Shown here in pieces: positions 23,351-34,342 of a DNA stretch of 64,000 nucleotides. The notes under the pieces were generated by a model. That model saw only the letters and a program-made list of their open reading frames with translations, was not told the origin of the DNA and did not search any database. Positions within the stretch are counted from its first letter, which is position 1. Each line of letters starts with the position of its first letter. The position numbers were made by a program, and so were the translations under genes. Location of the stretch: the NCBI GenBank assembly GCA_020002185.1, contig CM034544.1, positions 38,170,868-38,234,867 of the forward strand, written 5' to 3'. The DNA comes from Paraescarpia echinospica (Eukaryota > Annelida > Polychaeta > Sabellida > Siboglinidae).

Positions 23351-25080
23351 AATGAATGAATGAATGAATGAATGAATGAATGAATGAATGAATGAAAGTT
23401 TACTCAACAACAACAACAACAACAACATAATACTTGCACACTATGGTGTGCTGTTGCTGCCTAAAAGACGTAGCTGAAGTCATAGTCTTATGTGTTGCTA
23501 TGGCATTCTCAAACAGCATCAGCAAACATAATAATATGAAGTAATTTTGAGACTTCACACATGTCATTTATACACGGAATAAATAATAATGTGCAAAGGA
23601 TTGAACCTTGCGGGACGTCACACCTGATATCCTTTAGTTCTGAGTAACTGTTGTTATAGCAGACATATTTTCTAGGTTGGTTAAGTAACTTTCTATCACG
23701 TCGGGAGCCAGACCCCTTATTCCGTAGCATTGCAATTGACTTAGTCATATGTTGTGGTCAACAGTTTGAAGGTCTTCTATGTCGCTAAATACACCAATAG
23801 TACTTTGGCATTTATCCATTGCGGAAGAAACCTTTTCGATAAATTATGTTACACTATTGACGTTGAATTATTACGTCAGAAGCCATGCTGTGCATCTGTC
23901 AATAGGAGTTGTGTTTCAACGAAATACGTTAGCCTTTTGTTGAATATATTTTTTTAAGTATTATTAAACAATTTGGATAAGAGAAATATAGGTCTATAAT
24001 TAAAAAGTTGAAAACGGTATCCCAACTTAAACATAGGAATGACTTTTTTCATATCATTTGGAAATGATCCGCTGATCAAAATTCTGTTAAAATGTGGGTT
24101 AGTGGTTTATTACAGGCTTAACTGTTTTTTCATGCTGACTTCATCTTGTCCGCATAAAGTTTTTTCTGTAATATTGTTCTCTTTTGTGAACTTATTTTTG
24201 TAGCGGCTTTATGTTAATTCTGTCCTATTTTTTATAAACGCTAAGAACAGGTTATTGTTCTTTATGCAAGCGTTTTAGCCCTCTTGATAACTAAGGTTTA
24301 TCACTCGTTGTTATCTTTCCTGAACTCGTTGTCATTTTTAGAGGACAGGCACCGTTATAAGTGTCACTTACTATTTGTATAAAGCGCGAGAACGCTAAAT
24401 CAGTGTTTGACTCGTTCATTACAGTGTCCCAGTTTGCATAATATAAATCGTGATCGATTTTTTTTAATGAGTCTTCATCTAACTTTCTGCTATATTTAAC
24501 TGTTGGATCATTAATAACCGCATATGTCATGTTATCATACAGGACTAAAGTTGGCGTATGATCTGTAGCATCGCTTAAAACAAGTTTGTTTTCACACAGC
24601 TCAGAACAGAACATTTTGTATATTATACCAGCAATCGTGCTTGTTATTCGTGCGGGCCTGGCGATCAAGGTACATAATCCAGAGCTGAAGTATTTGGATT
24701 CAGCTTGCTGTTCTTAGTGCAATAGGCCTATATTGCAAGCACCACATATATAGACAATTTTGCTAGTGAGATTTCCAAGTATGAATGACACATTTTCATT
24801 AAATGTGCTGATGCTGGTATTCGGTGATCTATGTATACCACCGACATTTTTTTTGTTCATGTTTACTAATCTGTATCTCAATAAAGGTGCATTCAAAACA
24901 TCTATCAACGGCATACGATATGTTCCTTATCACATATCAGAAGAATGACAACTATTAAATTGATTCACACACAGTTTGTAACCCGAAAATACGACATCGT
25001 TACAGTTTATTTAACTTCCGTCCCAACTGTTTTCTTTAAACCACGTTTCTGATATATCAATTATATGAACTGTCGACTTA
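23351..25080 (-). mobile_element. L2-like LINE, degenerate
   Basis: On the minus strand the copy runs from endonuclease (IIDISETWFKENS near 25060; VGGIHRSPNTS and ICGACNIGLL, a decayed GDFN box, at 24730-24850) through a linker (24291-24668). It reaches RT with VPQGSILCTLLFI, YINDMCEV and MFADAV (23509-23650) and ends in a (TTCA)n tail at 23351-23396. A TTCA/TGAA tail with this protein type fits the L2 clade. The FADD box reads FADA and several frames are used, so the copy is dead. The 5' end is missing. Confidence 0.82.
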
Positions 25081-25089
25081 TGTCGATCG

Positions 25090-25610
25090 TGTTCATTCTA
25101 CACCAGTTGCGCGCATGGTTCTGACTGTAACAGTATTCGACGAGGCGATCATGCTCCGAGTAACACCGTGCAATGCACTAATTCATGTCGTTGCTTTCTG
25201 ATGGTCTGGCTCAACTCCGGAATGACTTTGTTGGTGTCGTATCCCATGACGTCATCGCCGCCATATTGAAGGTCAACGCTGTTGCCAGTATTATGTAAAA
25301 CGTAATATGTTTTTTTCTCCGTAGACACATACATGTTTAAGTTTTCCCATATTTAATAGATCTCTAGAAAATGTTTGAGAAACAAATAGATTCCGCGGCA
25401 TATTTTTAATTGCTAATAGTAAAGCAACGCTCATATCTGTTTTGTTGCATCAACTAATAACATCATGTACGGTAGCGAATTGTAATACATAATTCAGATA
25501 AAACTAACTAAATAATATTAATTGACTATTGTGAGACCTACTAGAAGCCTGTACCAAATAAACACCTTTGTTGGTGAGCTTACTAATGCAAGGTATATGC
25601 ACTCTGAAAT
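25090..25610. other. No gene recognised
   Basis: Sequence between the L2-like LINE and the P-type transposon. No supported feature. Confidence 0.35.
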
Positions 25611-25717
25611 GTCGTCATACAACCAAAAATAATAGAAGGAAAGAGGCCCACTCTGCTGTTTTTAGTGAAGTCGGCATGCAACAGCGCCCTCGGGCAGCTA
25701 TCTAGGATAACTACACG

Positions 25718-25827
25718 ATGGCACAGAAACACGACAGCACATCTTGGTGCAGCGCATCGAATTGTTCCAGTTCTAAAAGTAAATGTCCCAATAAGTATGG
25801 TTTTCGGTTTCCGAAAGATGCTGAAAG
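25718..25827 (+). pseudogene. THAP DNA-binding domain exon of P-type transposase
   Basis: The ATG at 25718 opens a frame with TWCSASNC-like spacing (C-x4-C), a second pair around SKCPNK, and GFRFPKDAER, the FRFPKD core of THAP (C2CH zinc) domains. THAP binds the transposon ends. GAAAG followed by GTACAA at 25827/25828 looks like a 5' splice site. The frame stops soon after it (about 25858), so a spliced product is likely. The C-terminal C..H pair would lie in a next exon, which I could not find. This is a transposon gene, not a host THAP gene, given the flanking inverted repeats. Confidence 0.8.
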
Positions 25828-26159
25828 GTACAAACAATTGAACATTGTTGTGTTATAGATCACTGTTGATATTCTTTTATTTTATAACTGATGAAATAAA
25901 AATCGAAGACTTCACTTGCTCAACGCGCCCAGCCTACGAGTACACTAGACTACAGAATAATTGAATATTCACCTAAATGTAATAACTGGTGGAGGAAGAG
26001 AGAGACTAGCAAAGTTGTCTGTGTAGTTTACGTACAATATTTAGGGCGTTTGTGATAAACTGTAATCTAGATAATTGTGTACTTCAACTGGTGTTATGGG
26101 AATGTCAACAAACAGTGCCGTTATTTGAAATGGACGATAATCCATTACGACTATGAATT

Positions 26160-27474
26160 AGATGACCAGCGTTGGTTTATACATCAAAGTGGTCAGATGT
26201 GACCAAGGGTCGAATAATAGAAAGACACTTGAGGCACTTCCAGGAGTCAGTGCGGCTAAGTATTTCTTCCACCACAACGATGATCTATGTCACGTACGAC
26301 CCACCCCATCTGCAAAAAAAACAAGAGGAACAACCTCAAGAAAACAGGCTTCAAGAAAGATGGGAAAAGCAGCGAGTGAAGCTACATTCGTCAGTTTGTT
26401 CTGAATGATTCCAGAAATGCAGGGCGTATGGCTCCTAAACTGACACACAAGCACATTGACTTGCCCCAGGTTTCGGCTTTGCGAGTTAAATATGCGACCC
26501 AAGTCTTCTCTCACTCTGTGGCTGCTGCACTGTTCTTGGAACGTATAGACCGTCTGTTCAACTGTTTCAACAGCAAGACATTCTAGCACAGTTTCTTCTG
26601 TCTACCATAGAGTGGCTTTTGTCACTTGAGCCCGCATAAACTGTCATGTCTATCCTGATGATTGATGACCATTCGTAATCTTCTGTCGCTGTGGGACGAT
26701 TTACACATCAATTTTCAGGCAAAGTTTCTCCTAACTAGCCGACTAAATCAAGATTGCTTAGAGAACCTCTTTGCTGTGATCAGGGTTAAGGGTAGCCATT
26801 GTGACAACCCTTCAGCTGAGCAGTTCCGACTCTACCTTCGTCGGGTAATGCTTGATTCTACTCTACTGCAGAGCAAAGAGAGCAACTGCAGGGAAGATGG
26901 GGACACTTTTCTTCTCAACCTCAAGTCTTTCAGTACTGCGTGTCAACACCTCGCCGCCGTTGAAGATGATCCTCTGCTCGTTTTCTCTCAAACAGGATAA
27001 TTGACCAGTCATTATTTCAAAATTGAGACGGAAGACCTCTCCATTGAGGAAGAAAACACCTTGACATACATGGCAAGGTACATGGCCAGGAAACTGCGTG
27101 ACAAAGTATATCAACAATGTCAGCAAACCCTGACTGGTTCACCTACAAGTTCATCTACAGAAGTGCTGCTACTTAAAAACAGCTAGAGAATGGACTTGTA
27201 ACTCCACGTAAGGAACTAGCGTCAACAGTTGAAAACATGGCGCGTGCTTTCAAGAAAACAAGCAACGTTCTACATATTGATAAAGTCCGAAGTAGACTGC
27301 GGCGTCATCTCGTCAAAGAAATACCCGAAAACCCAGTTGTCTGTCTTGCCGGAATGTGCACGCTGAAAGATTATGTGTTGAACTTATTCATCAACATTTC
27401 CCTTCATGCTTTGTTGAAGATGAATAACAACAACTTCACAACTTCAAGAGTGAGAAATAGGAAAGTCCTGTAGT
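26160..27474 (+). pseudogene. P-type transposase body, decayed
   Basis: Pieces in order: MAPKLTHKHIDLPQVSALRV and YATQVFSHSVAAAL (26430-26540), then FNCFNSKTF with a stop. Next comes LLTSRLNQDCLENLFAVIR (from 26723), a hallmark of P-element/THAP9-like transposases. After that LTYMARYMARKLRDK (27060-27105) and a C-terminal LKDYVLNLFINI segment (27363-27400), ending near 27474. Stops at about 26584 and 26998 and frame changes near 26660 and 27185 break it. Much of the catalytic RNase H-like and GTP-binding regions is missing between THAP and 26400, so the copy is non-autonomous. Confidence 0.82.
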
Positions 27475-27508
27475 TGTCGCATATGTAAACAGGAAAGTAG
27501 GCGCAACA

Positions 27509-27622
27509 TACGGCAGGCACCCTCAGACGTGACATCAGCATACGGCGGGCACCTACATACGTGACATCAGCACACGGCAGGCACCTTCAGACGTGACATC
27601 AGCATACGGCGGGCACCTGCGT
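27509..27622. repeat. 32-bp subterminal tandem repeat, ~3.5 copies
   Basis: TACGGC/CACGGC begins at 27509, 27541, 27573 and 27605. Each unit contains GTGACATCAGCA. It lies inside the P-type element near its right end. Confidence 0.93.
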
Positions 27623-27979
27623 CCAATATAGTTCATTTTAAAATTATAAAAACGAGAGCCAATTTGAAGAATAAATAATTACTTTCAAAATAGCGTATAT
27701 TTGTATACATACGCACAAGTATAATGATTTGTGCTGTTTAAGTGAAGTCGGTGTGCTGCAGCATTGAAAAGATAGTTCCACTGCGTACTTCTCCTAGATA
27801 GCCGCCGGATGGCGCCACTAATTGCCCTGGCTTCACTTTTTGACCGATATTTAGCGTGAGTGGAGCCTCTTTCCTTCTATTCTTTGTGATACAACACAAA
27901 GTTTTGCTCTTGCTTTTGTTGGGACCTGGACCACGTAGCTTGGTATGAAGCCTCTGTTACCCGAAGTCACCGGATAGTA

Positions 27980-28560
27980 TGAATGTTTGCGAGTATGTGT
28001 GCACAAGGCATGCGTTCATGCGTCATGCACGCGTGTATGCATGGATGCATATGTGCACGTATGTGTTGAGCGCATTTGCTGATTCTGCACAATCTGCAGA
28101 ATGCGTTGGATTTCGCTGCGCAATCTTCGGATAGTGACTGATAAAACATTTTAGGTTTGGCGCTAGATTTACGTATGTCACACATCGATTGGTTGCGTAT
28201 CGTGTAAGGCAGATTATTTAAAATAAAATAATATGACATTAGTCAAGGCTGGAGGGGTAACCCATAGATGCCCCAGAGGTGTATTTATGTAAATTGCACA
28301 TTTCAAGAAAACTCGCTCGGATTGCCCAATCTGGAAATGTGTGCGCGATGTGGAGATAAGTGCGAATTGTGTGTGTGTAATGGATAGTAAGCGCATGCAA
28401 ATCCAGCAAGTGCGCGCAACGTATGCATGTATGAATGCATGTTTGCATAAATGCGAGCATGTGCGTATGCATGTGTCTGTATGCGTTTATTAGTGTATGT
28501 ATTTGAGCACGGATGCATGTAGGTATGCATGTGTGAATGCATATAAGCATGTTTGAATAT
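27980..28560. repeat. GCATGT-rich low-complexity DNA
   Basis: Imperfect TATGCATGTATG-type repeats at 27985-28065 and again at 28415-28560, with unrecognised sequence between. Confidence 0.7.
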
Positions 28561-28734
28561 ACATATCCGTGTGTATTCGAATATTTAACAACACAAGAAC
28601 AAGATTTAACAAGATTGCCACCCAGAGAATTAACTCTAGGTGGCAGGTGGACAATGAAGCCCTTTGGCTTATCGAGAGTCCAACCCTTTTATCTGTGTGT
28701 ATCCCGCCCGTCTGAGGTATGTGTCGATTTTATT

Positions 28735-31391
28735 TTAAAACATATTCACGCTACTAGCACCCGCACAATCAGCAGGTAATCTGTTCCATTCATTTACAGA
28801 CCTTTGTGAAAATGAAAACTTTCTTATATCCAATCTAATCTGCTCCTTTGCTAATGTAAGTTCATGTCCTCTAGTCCTTCTATCTTTCTTAACTGAGAAA
28901 AAAATATTTCTATCAATATTTTCATAACCCTTCAATATTTTAAACACTTCTATCTGATCTCCTCTCAATCTCCTGGTCTCTAGTGTTGTTAAATCGCATT
29001 TTTAGGCGTATTTCGTAACTAAGATCCCTCAGATTTGGTATCTTTTAGTTGCTCTCCTCTGCACTCTTTCTAGCATATCTACATCCTTCCTGCGATATGG
29101 CCTCCACGCTTGAATACAATATTCTAAATGAGGTCTAACTATTGTTTTGTACAGCGGTATTATTAGCTCTTTTTCCTTATACGTTATGTTTCGCCTAATT
29201 AATCCAAGGATTTGATTTCCCTTTGAAGCTGCAATTCCGCACTGCTCTGAAACCTTCATATCAGCACTAATGGTTAACCCTAAGTCATTTTCTTTTACAG
29301 TAGTACTTAGTACAGTACCGCCCTTTTCAGACCATTTCATCAACCTGTCAAAATCATCTTGTAAATGCTGTCTATCTCCATCACTTTTAATCCTTCTAAA
29401 CACTTTTGAATTATCCGCAAATTTCAACACCTTGCTTGTTATTTCATCTTCCAAATCGTTGATATATATTAAGAATAATATAGGTCCTAATACTGATCCC
29501 TGTGGTACCCCACTCAATACCGATTTCCAGTTTGAAGCCTCCCCATCAACTACTACACGTAGTCTTCTGTCAATCAGCAATTGTTCTATCCAGTTTATTA
29601 TACCATTTCCTATACCATGGGCCTTTAGTTTAAGCAGTAATCTTTGATGTGGTACTTTGTCGAAAGCTTTTTGAAAATCTAAGTAGACGATATCTACTGG
29701 TGATCCCTCATCTACACACTTAGTGATGTCTTCCAAAAACATAACATATTTGTTAAGCATGACTTCGCTTTAAAAAAAACTATGTTGAGATGGGTTTATA
29801 AAGTTTTGTTTAACCAGAAAATCAGTCTACAGTTCTCTGACTTGTTTCTCGAACCTTTTTTGAATAAAGGTATAATTTTTGCTTCTTTCCATTCTAAAGG
29901 AACCACTCCCTCTTCTAATGACAAGTTGAAAACTGTTGCAAGCGGTATGCTAATTTGTTCTACAATTTCCAATAGTAGTTTGGGTGGAATACCATCCACT
30001 CCAGGTGATTGATTACCCTTCATAGCCCTTATTTTCTTAGCTACCATTTCCGGGGTTACAATTACTGGCAGTGAACTAATATCTTCCCTGGTAAACACTG
30101 AACTAAAATACTCTTTCAGGTCTTATGCCATTAAGAATCCCTCTGATATTATATGTCCAGCACTATCTTCTAGAGGACCGACCTTATCTTGAACTTTCCG
30201 TTTGCTTCGAACATACGCATAAAAACTCTTGCTGTCATGTTTTATATTACTAACTAATTGTTGTTTATAGCTTCTCTTTGAATTTATAATTTAAGCTGTA
30301 GCTTGGTTAAGTGCTTCTTTATGACTGTTGTAGTCTTCATAATTTCCAATACATCTATATGACTTCCACATAATTTGTTTATACTTAATTTTTTTAATGG
30401 CTTCTTTCGATAAGTGTTTCTTTTTGGACCGTTTTCCTTGTTTTTTGAAGGGTACAAATGTATCGACTATGCAGTTAATATCACTCTTTAATATATTCCA
30501 GCATTCTGTGGCCGTCTTATTTTTCAATGTGTTATTCCAGTCTATCTTTGCTAAATATTTCCTCATGTCCTTATACCTTCCTTTGTGGAAATATCTCCTA
30601 TAATGTATTTTAATATTCCTTTCTGATTTTACTTTGATGGTAAAATGTATCTGGTTGTGATCGCTACTCCCCAGTGGCTCACATATCTTGACATTGTCAA
30701 CTAATTCATTCTGTGAGGACAAATCTATGTCTAACACATTATTACCCCTGGTTGGTTATAGCACTAGTTGAGAAAGGTATGTATCTTGAACTAAAACTAA
30801 AATCTTGTTGTCCTCACTCCCCATACTCTGTAGAGATTTTCATTGTATATGCCCGTGGTTAAAATCCCCCATAATAATACAGTCCCGTTTGCTTACTTCC
30901 CTTATAGCGTTTTGTATTTTTTCATTCTCTTCTATGCTTATGTTTGGACTTCGATAAACTAACCCATCTGTTAACGTTGAGTTTCCTGTAACTATGTTAC
31001 ACCAAACAGCTTCTTCGCAATCTGCTTCTCTTTCTAATTTTATTTCATAAGCCTGAATAGATTCTTTAATATATAAAATAACTCCACCTCACTTTCTTCC
31101 TATTCTATCTTTTCTAAACATTACATATCCTGTCAGTCCCAATTCAGCATCTGATATATCGGTGGTGGTCCAGGATTCGGTTATACCTATTATATGAGGG
31201 TCAATATCTTCTACCATAATGTTTAGTTCATGTCGTTTGTTTACTATACTCCTTGCATTTAAACAAACACATTTATATCCAGCTTTAGAAGAGTTTTCCA
31301 GATTGTTATTTGCTGATTTATTTGTGCTGTCTTTAACTATGCCTCCATTTTCAGACTTTTCTGTGAGTCCCCCCTGCGAATCTCGTTTAAA
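28735..31391 (-). pseudogene. CR1 ORF2 (endonuclease + RT), copy A
   Basis: Endonuclease start YKCVCLNARSIVNKRHELN (about 31290), ITESWTTTD, a frame break, then SSDHNQIHFTIKV near 30660. RT: GNQSPGVDGIPPKLL (30020), VYLDFQKAFDKVPHQR (about 29690), VPQGSVLGPILFLIYINDL (29480-29530), then LKFADNSKVF where FADD has become FADN (about 29420). C-terminus: RPHLEYCIQAWRPYRRKD and VNEWNRLPADC (28765-28800). Several frameshifts, plus a deletion between NCRL and the next block near 29840. It is dead both by frame and by loss of a catalytic Asp. Confidence 0.88.
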
Positions 31392-32568
31392 TAGATGCAA
31401 CCTGTCCCACTGTTAACAGATCGCAGCAGGTTCTCTGAGAAAACTGCTGCCCCCTTTCCACTAAGATGGAGGCCATCTCTCATGTATATATCTTCCCTCC
31501 CAACAAAGTATCCCCATAAATCTGTGAATCCCACCCCCTCTTTTTCACACATCTGCTCAAATAGTGCGTTGATCGCCATCCTCTTGCAGTTTCTATACGT
31601 TGCCCCCCTTCCTACCATTACTGGCAAAATTCCTGCCAGAATAACCTGTTCAACTCTCGTCTACTTTTGCTTCCTCACTAACTGTCTGTACTTCTGTACT
31701 ATCGCAGTTATTCCCTCCCTGTCTGCACTATCTGTTCCTACATGTACCAGTAGAGACCCCCCTTGCCATGTCCCAATACCTTCTCTACCCTGTCAGTCAC
31801 ATGTTCAATCCTAGCCCCTGGTAAACAAACAACGACGTCCTTCCCGTCACTCAGTGTCTTTCTCATAATGGAGTCGCCCATAAGCACCCTCTCTTTCCTC
31901 ATTGCCCCCTCAATCACTGCCTTAGAATAGCTCCTTCTTCGGTTTGCATCTGTCTGGTTGTTGTCTTTCCCCCTGTCGTCTTCTCTCCTGTCACATTTTC
32001 TTCCGATCCATTCTTTCCTGTCGCTTTTTCCTCCTGTCAGCGTCCCTTTCATCGACTTCTGTTCTATCACATTTGCTCTCACTTCCTTTCGTCCCTTCTT
32101 CGTTCGTCCCATCTCATTTTCCGCTCTCCTCTCCCGTCCCATTTTCCCTCCCTCCTTCTCTACGGACACTTTATTCCCTGTCACCTTTACGTTTGTCACG
32201 TTTTCTGTTGTCGATTTTCTAATTTCTTCCCCTCCAATCAACTTCTCTCCTCTCAATCTCCTTTCCTCAGTTTTCTTGCCACTGCTATTCTCCTTCAGTC
32301 TTGCAGTATTCGCACCTCTCTCCCTTTCGTCTCTCTCCATTCGACCTGCCTCCTTGCTAATTCCCATCTCCATTCCCTTCACAATATCTGTCAACCTAAC
32401 TATCTCCTTCAGCAGACACTCCACCTTCCAACACCAAATGCACTGAAAGGTGAATCCTTCCTCCATGGTTTCTGCCCATGACTTCCCACAGCCGGACGAT
32501 ACAAAATCTACCCAGCTGTGGCAGTGATCGCACACCAAGTGTCGCTTTGCTTGACTTGCCGCTTGCAA
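31385..32568 (-). pseudogene. CR1 ORF1 (zinc finger + SGNH esterase), copy A
   Basis: ORF1 of CR1 LINEs makes an RNA-associated protein with a PHD-like zinc finger and an SGNH-hydrolase-like domain. Seen here: CDHCHSW, then SGCGKSW and FQCIWCWKVEC, a Lys/Glu-rich linker, VLMGDSIMRKT (the GDS nucleophile block is intact in this copy), CLPGARIEH, and, after a frame change near 31740, YRNCKRMAINAL and RDGLHLSGKG (Asp-x-x-His block). The block with GTNN lies in the damaged stretch. The stop that ends ORF1 in copy C is changed to GAG here, so the frame would run on for about 14 more codons. Confidence 0.85.
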
Positions 32569-33180
32569 GGCGCCATATCCCGATCAGAATTTATTTAATA
32601 ACTTAACTAACTTAGTCTTTATAAAGACTGTTTCCTGTGTATTACAGCACACTTTAGGTTACAAATTTCAATTACACAGCCGACTATTTATCCTGACACG
32701 AACGCTAACATTACCTGTAGTGACCTAATTTAAATACAATCAATTACGTTACGTTAGGCTGCTTTATTTATTTAGGTTACGCCGCCCGACTAACGCCCTT
32801 GCTTAATTTTAACAACAATGCTACCTAATCAAAATATCTAGCAAGTACTGGCTTACACATATATTACCTGATGTAAGTAGTTTGATGGTTGTTACTTTAT
32901 CTGCTATATATTCTACCACATAATCAGGTTTGTTAAATCTTGTTTACAACTTATCGTAGGCTAAGTGAGTTACCCTATTATCACTCACTATACTAAGGTG
33001 TTCTGAAATACTTTAACTAACTAACTTTAAGCACAACTGCTACTCAATATATGTTTATTGCAACTTTATGAATGACATTAAGGGAAGAATAATACTTATC
33101 AATCAGTAATTCAACTTGTTTATCAACTTTTCTGCACCACCAATTTCTACGATCTATCTCCGCCAAATATAGCCTCTAAT

Positions 33181-33345
33181 CTTGCGTGTACGTGTGTGTG
33201 ATTATGTGTGTACGTGTGTGTATTTATGTGTGTTTATGAATGGATGTGTGTATGTGTATAGATGTATGTGTGTATACATGTGTATGTGTGTGATGTGTGT
33301 ATGAGTGCCTGTGTGCATATGTTCGTGTGTGCAAGTGTTCGTGTG
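33181..33345. repeat. (GT)n-rich low-complexity DNA
   Basis: TGTGTGTA/TGTATG imperfect repeats directly beyond the 5' end of CR1 copy A. Confidence 0.85.
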
Positions 33346-33349
33346 TGCT

Positions 33350-34220
33350 GATTATGCTAGTTTACTGAATGGACATTACAACACATACTTCGTATGATGT
33401 CATTTCATACAATTTGTGGATGAGAACAATGGCAGTTGCTTGAATGATTGTTACATTAGCCTTTTTCTCTTTTGTTTTATGAAGGCTAATCAATTACCAC
33501 TCGTAGTAAAGTTGGACTAGTTACACGGAGGCGTGGACAGTCATTGCCTTAGTAGGTGCGACTTGATATTGTCGGTCTATATCATGGTCCAACGTGTATA
33601 CACGTAGTGTATGTTTTGCAGTTATTATATGTCACCGTTTTTTTATCGTAATTTTCCAAAGCCATATGCTAGGTCAAGCACGAAGCTGGACACGTTCATA
33701 TTACATTGTGCAAAATTACAATCAAAGCCTTTTTGCCGGAAATGAAATGTAGTATACATAGTCCAGCTTCGATTTTTTTTGGTTCTGATTTCCTTTTTAT
33801 ATTCCTTGAGTCTAACCAATATCGGAATTAGGACAATCTAGGTTACAGTACTGCCGCCTTTGAATGTGCTTGCTCTTGGTGATATATCAGTTGAAAATAG
33901 TACTCAATTTCGCCGTGGTATTAATGCATATCTTTAATTATTGAATATCTAAGCACCCTGCTATTTTCTATACAATTGTTGAAAACGTTTAACTATGCTT
34001 ATCGCCTCTGATCCGATATTTACCGACGTTTTTCTAGTGTTTTGCCTATCAGCTTGGTTTCCTACGATTTAAGCGTACAGTATTTATTTTTATTTTTACT
34101 GTCATTAAGAAGTTGTGTACACTGACCTGTTTAATATAATATGCATACATCCATCAACACGGTGTCACGTAAAACTTTCAAACATGCTTTTACAGTATGG
34201 TTGGTATAGATCGAAATCAA
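33350..34220. other. No gene recognised
   Basis: Spacer between the two head-to-head CR1 copies. AT-rich, no supported feature. Confidence 0.4.
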
Positions 34221-34224
34221 AGGA

Positions 34225-34330
34225 CGTATTCGCACTACCTCGGAGTAGCTCCTTTTCCGGTTTGCATCAGTCTGGCTGTAGTCTTGTTCACCTGTCTTCT
34301 GTTCTTCTGTCACAATCTCGTGCGTTCCAA
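34225..34330 (-). mobile_element. Inverted CR1 ORF1 fragment
   Basis: On the minus strand this reads TGEQDYSQTDANRKRSYSEV, matching the linker just before the esterase domain of CR1 ORF1. It is closest to copy B (35595-35690) and points the opposite way to it. It directly abuts the 5' end of copy B. Confidence 0.85.
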
Positions 34331-34342
34331 GAGGAAGGGTTC

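Larger units (their letters stand above)
25617..27895 (+). mobile_element. P-type (THAP) DNA transposon remnant with target duplication
   Basis: Direct repeats ATACAAC at 25617-25623 and 27889-27895 flank inverted ends. The left end starts CAAAAATAATAGAAGG and the right end, reverse-complemented, ACAAAGAATAGAAGG. Both continue with AAAGAGG, AGTGAAG and GGCTATCTAGGA-type blocks over about 100 bp. P elements use 8-bp duplications; here 7 of 8 positions match. The interior carries THAP and transposase pieces at 25718-27474. Confidence 0.85.
28581..33176 (-). mobile_element. CR1-type LINE, copy A
   Basis: Near full length, minus strand. The 5' end starts GAGGCTATATTTGGCGGAG at 33176, the same start as copies B (34343) and C (53694). 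A 5' UTR of about 600 bp, ORF1, ORF2 and a 3' UTR end in TTGTTAAATC-type repeats near 28602. The 3' UTR segment CCACCTAGAGTTAATTCTC is shared with copy C. Both ORFs carry frameshifts. Confidence 0.9.
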
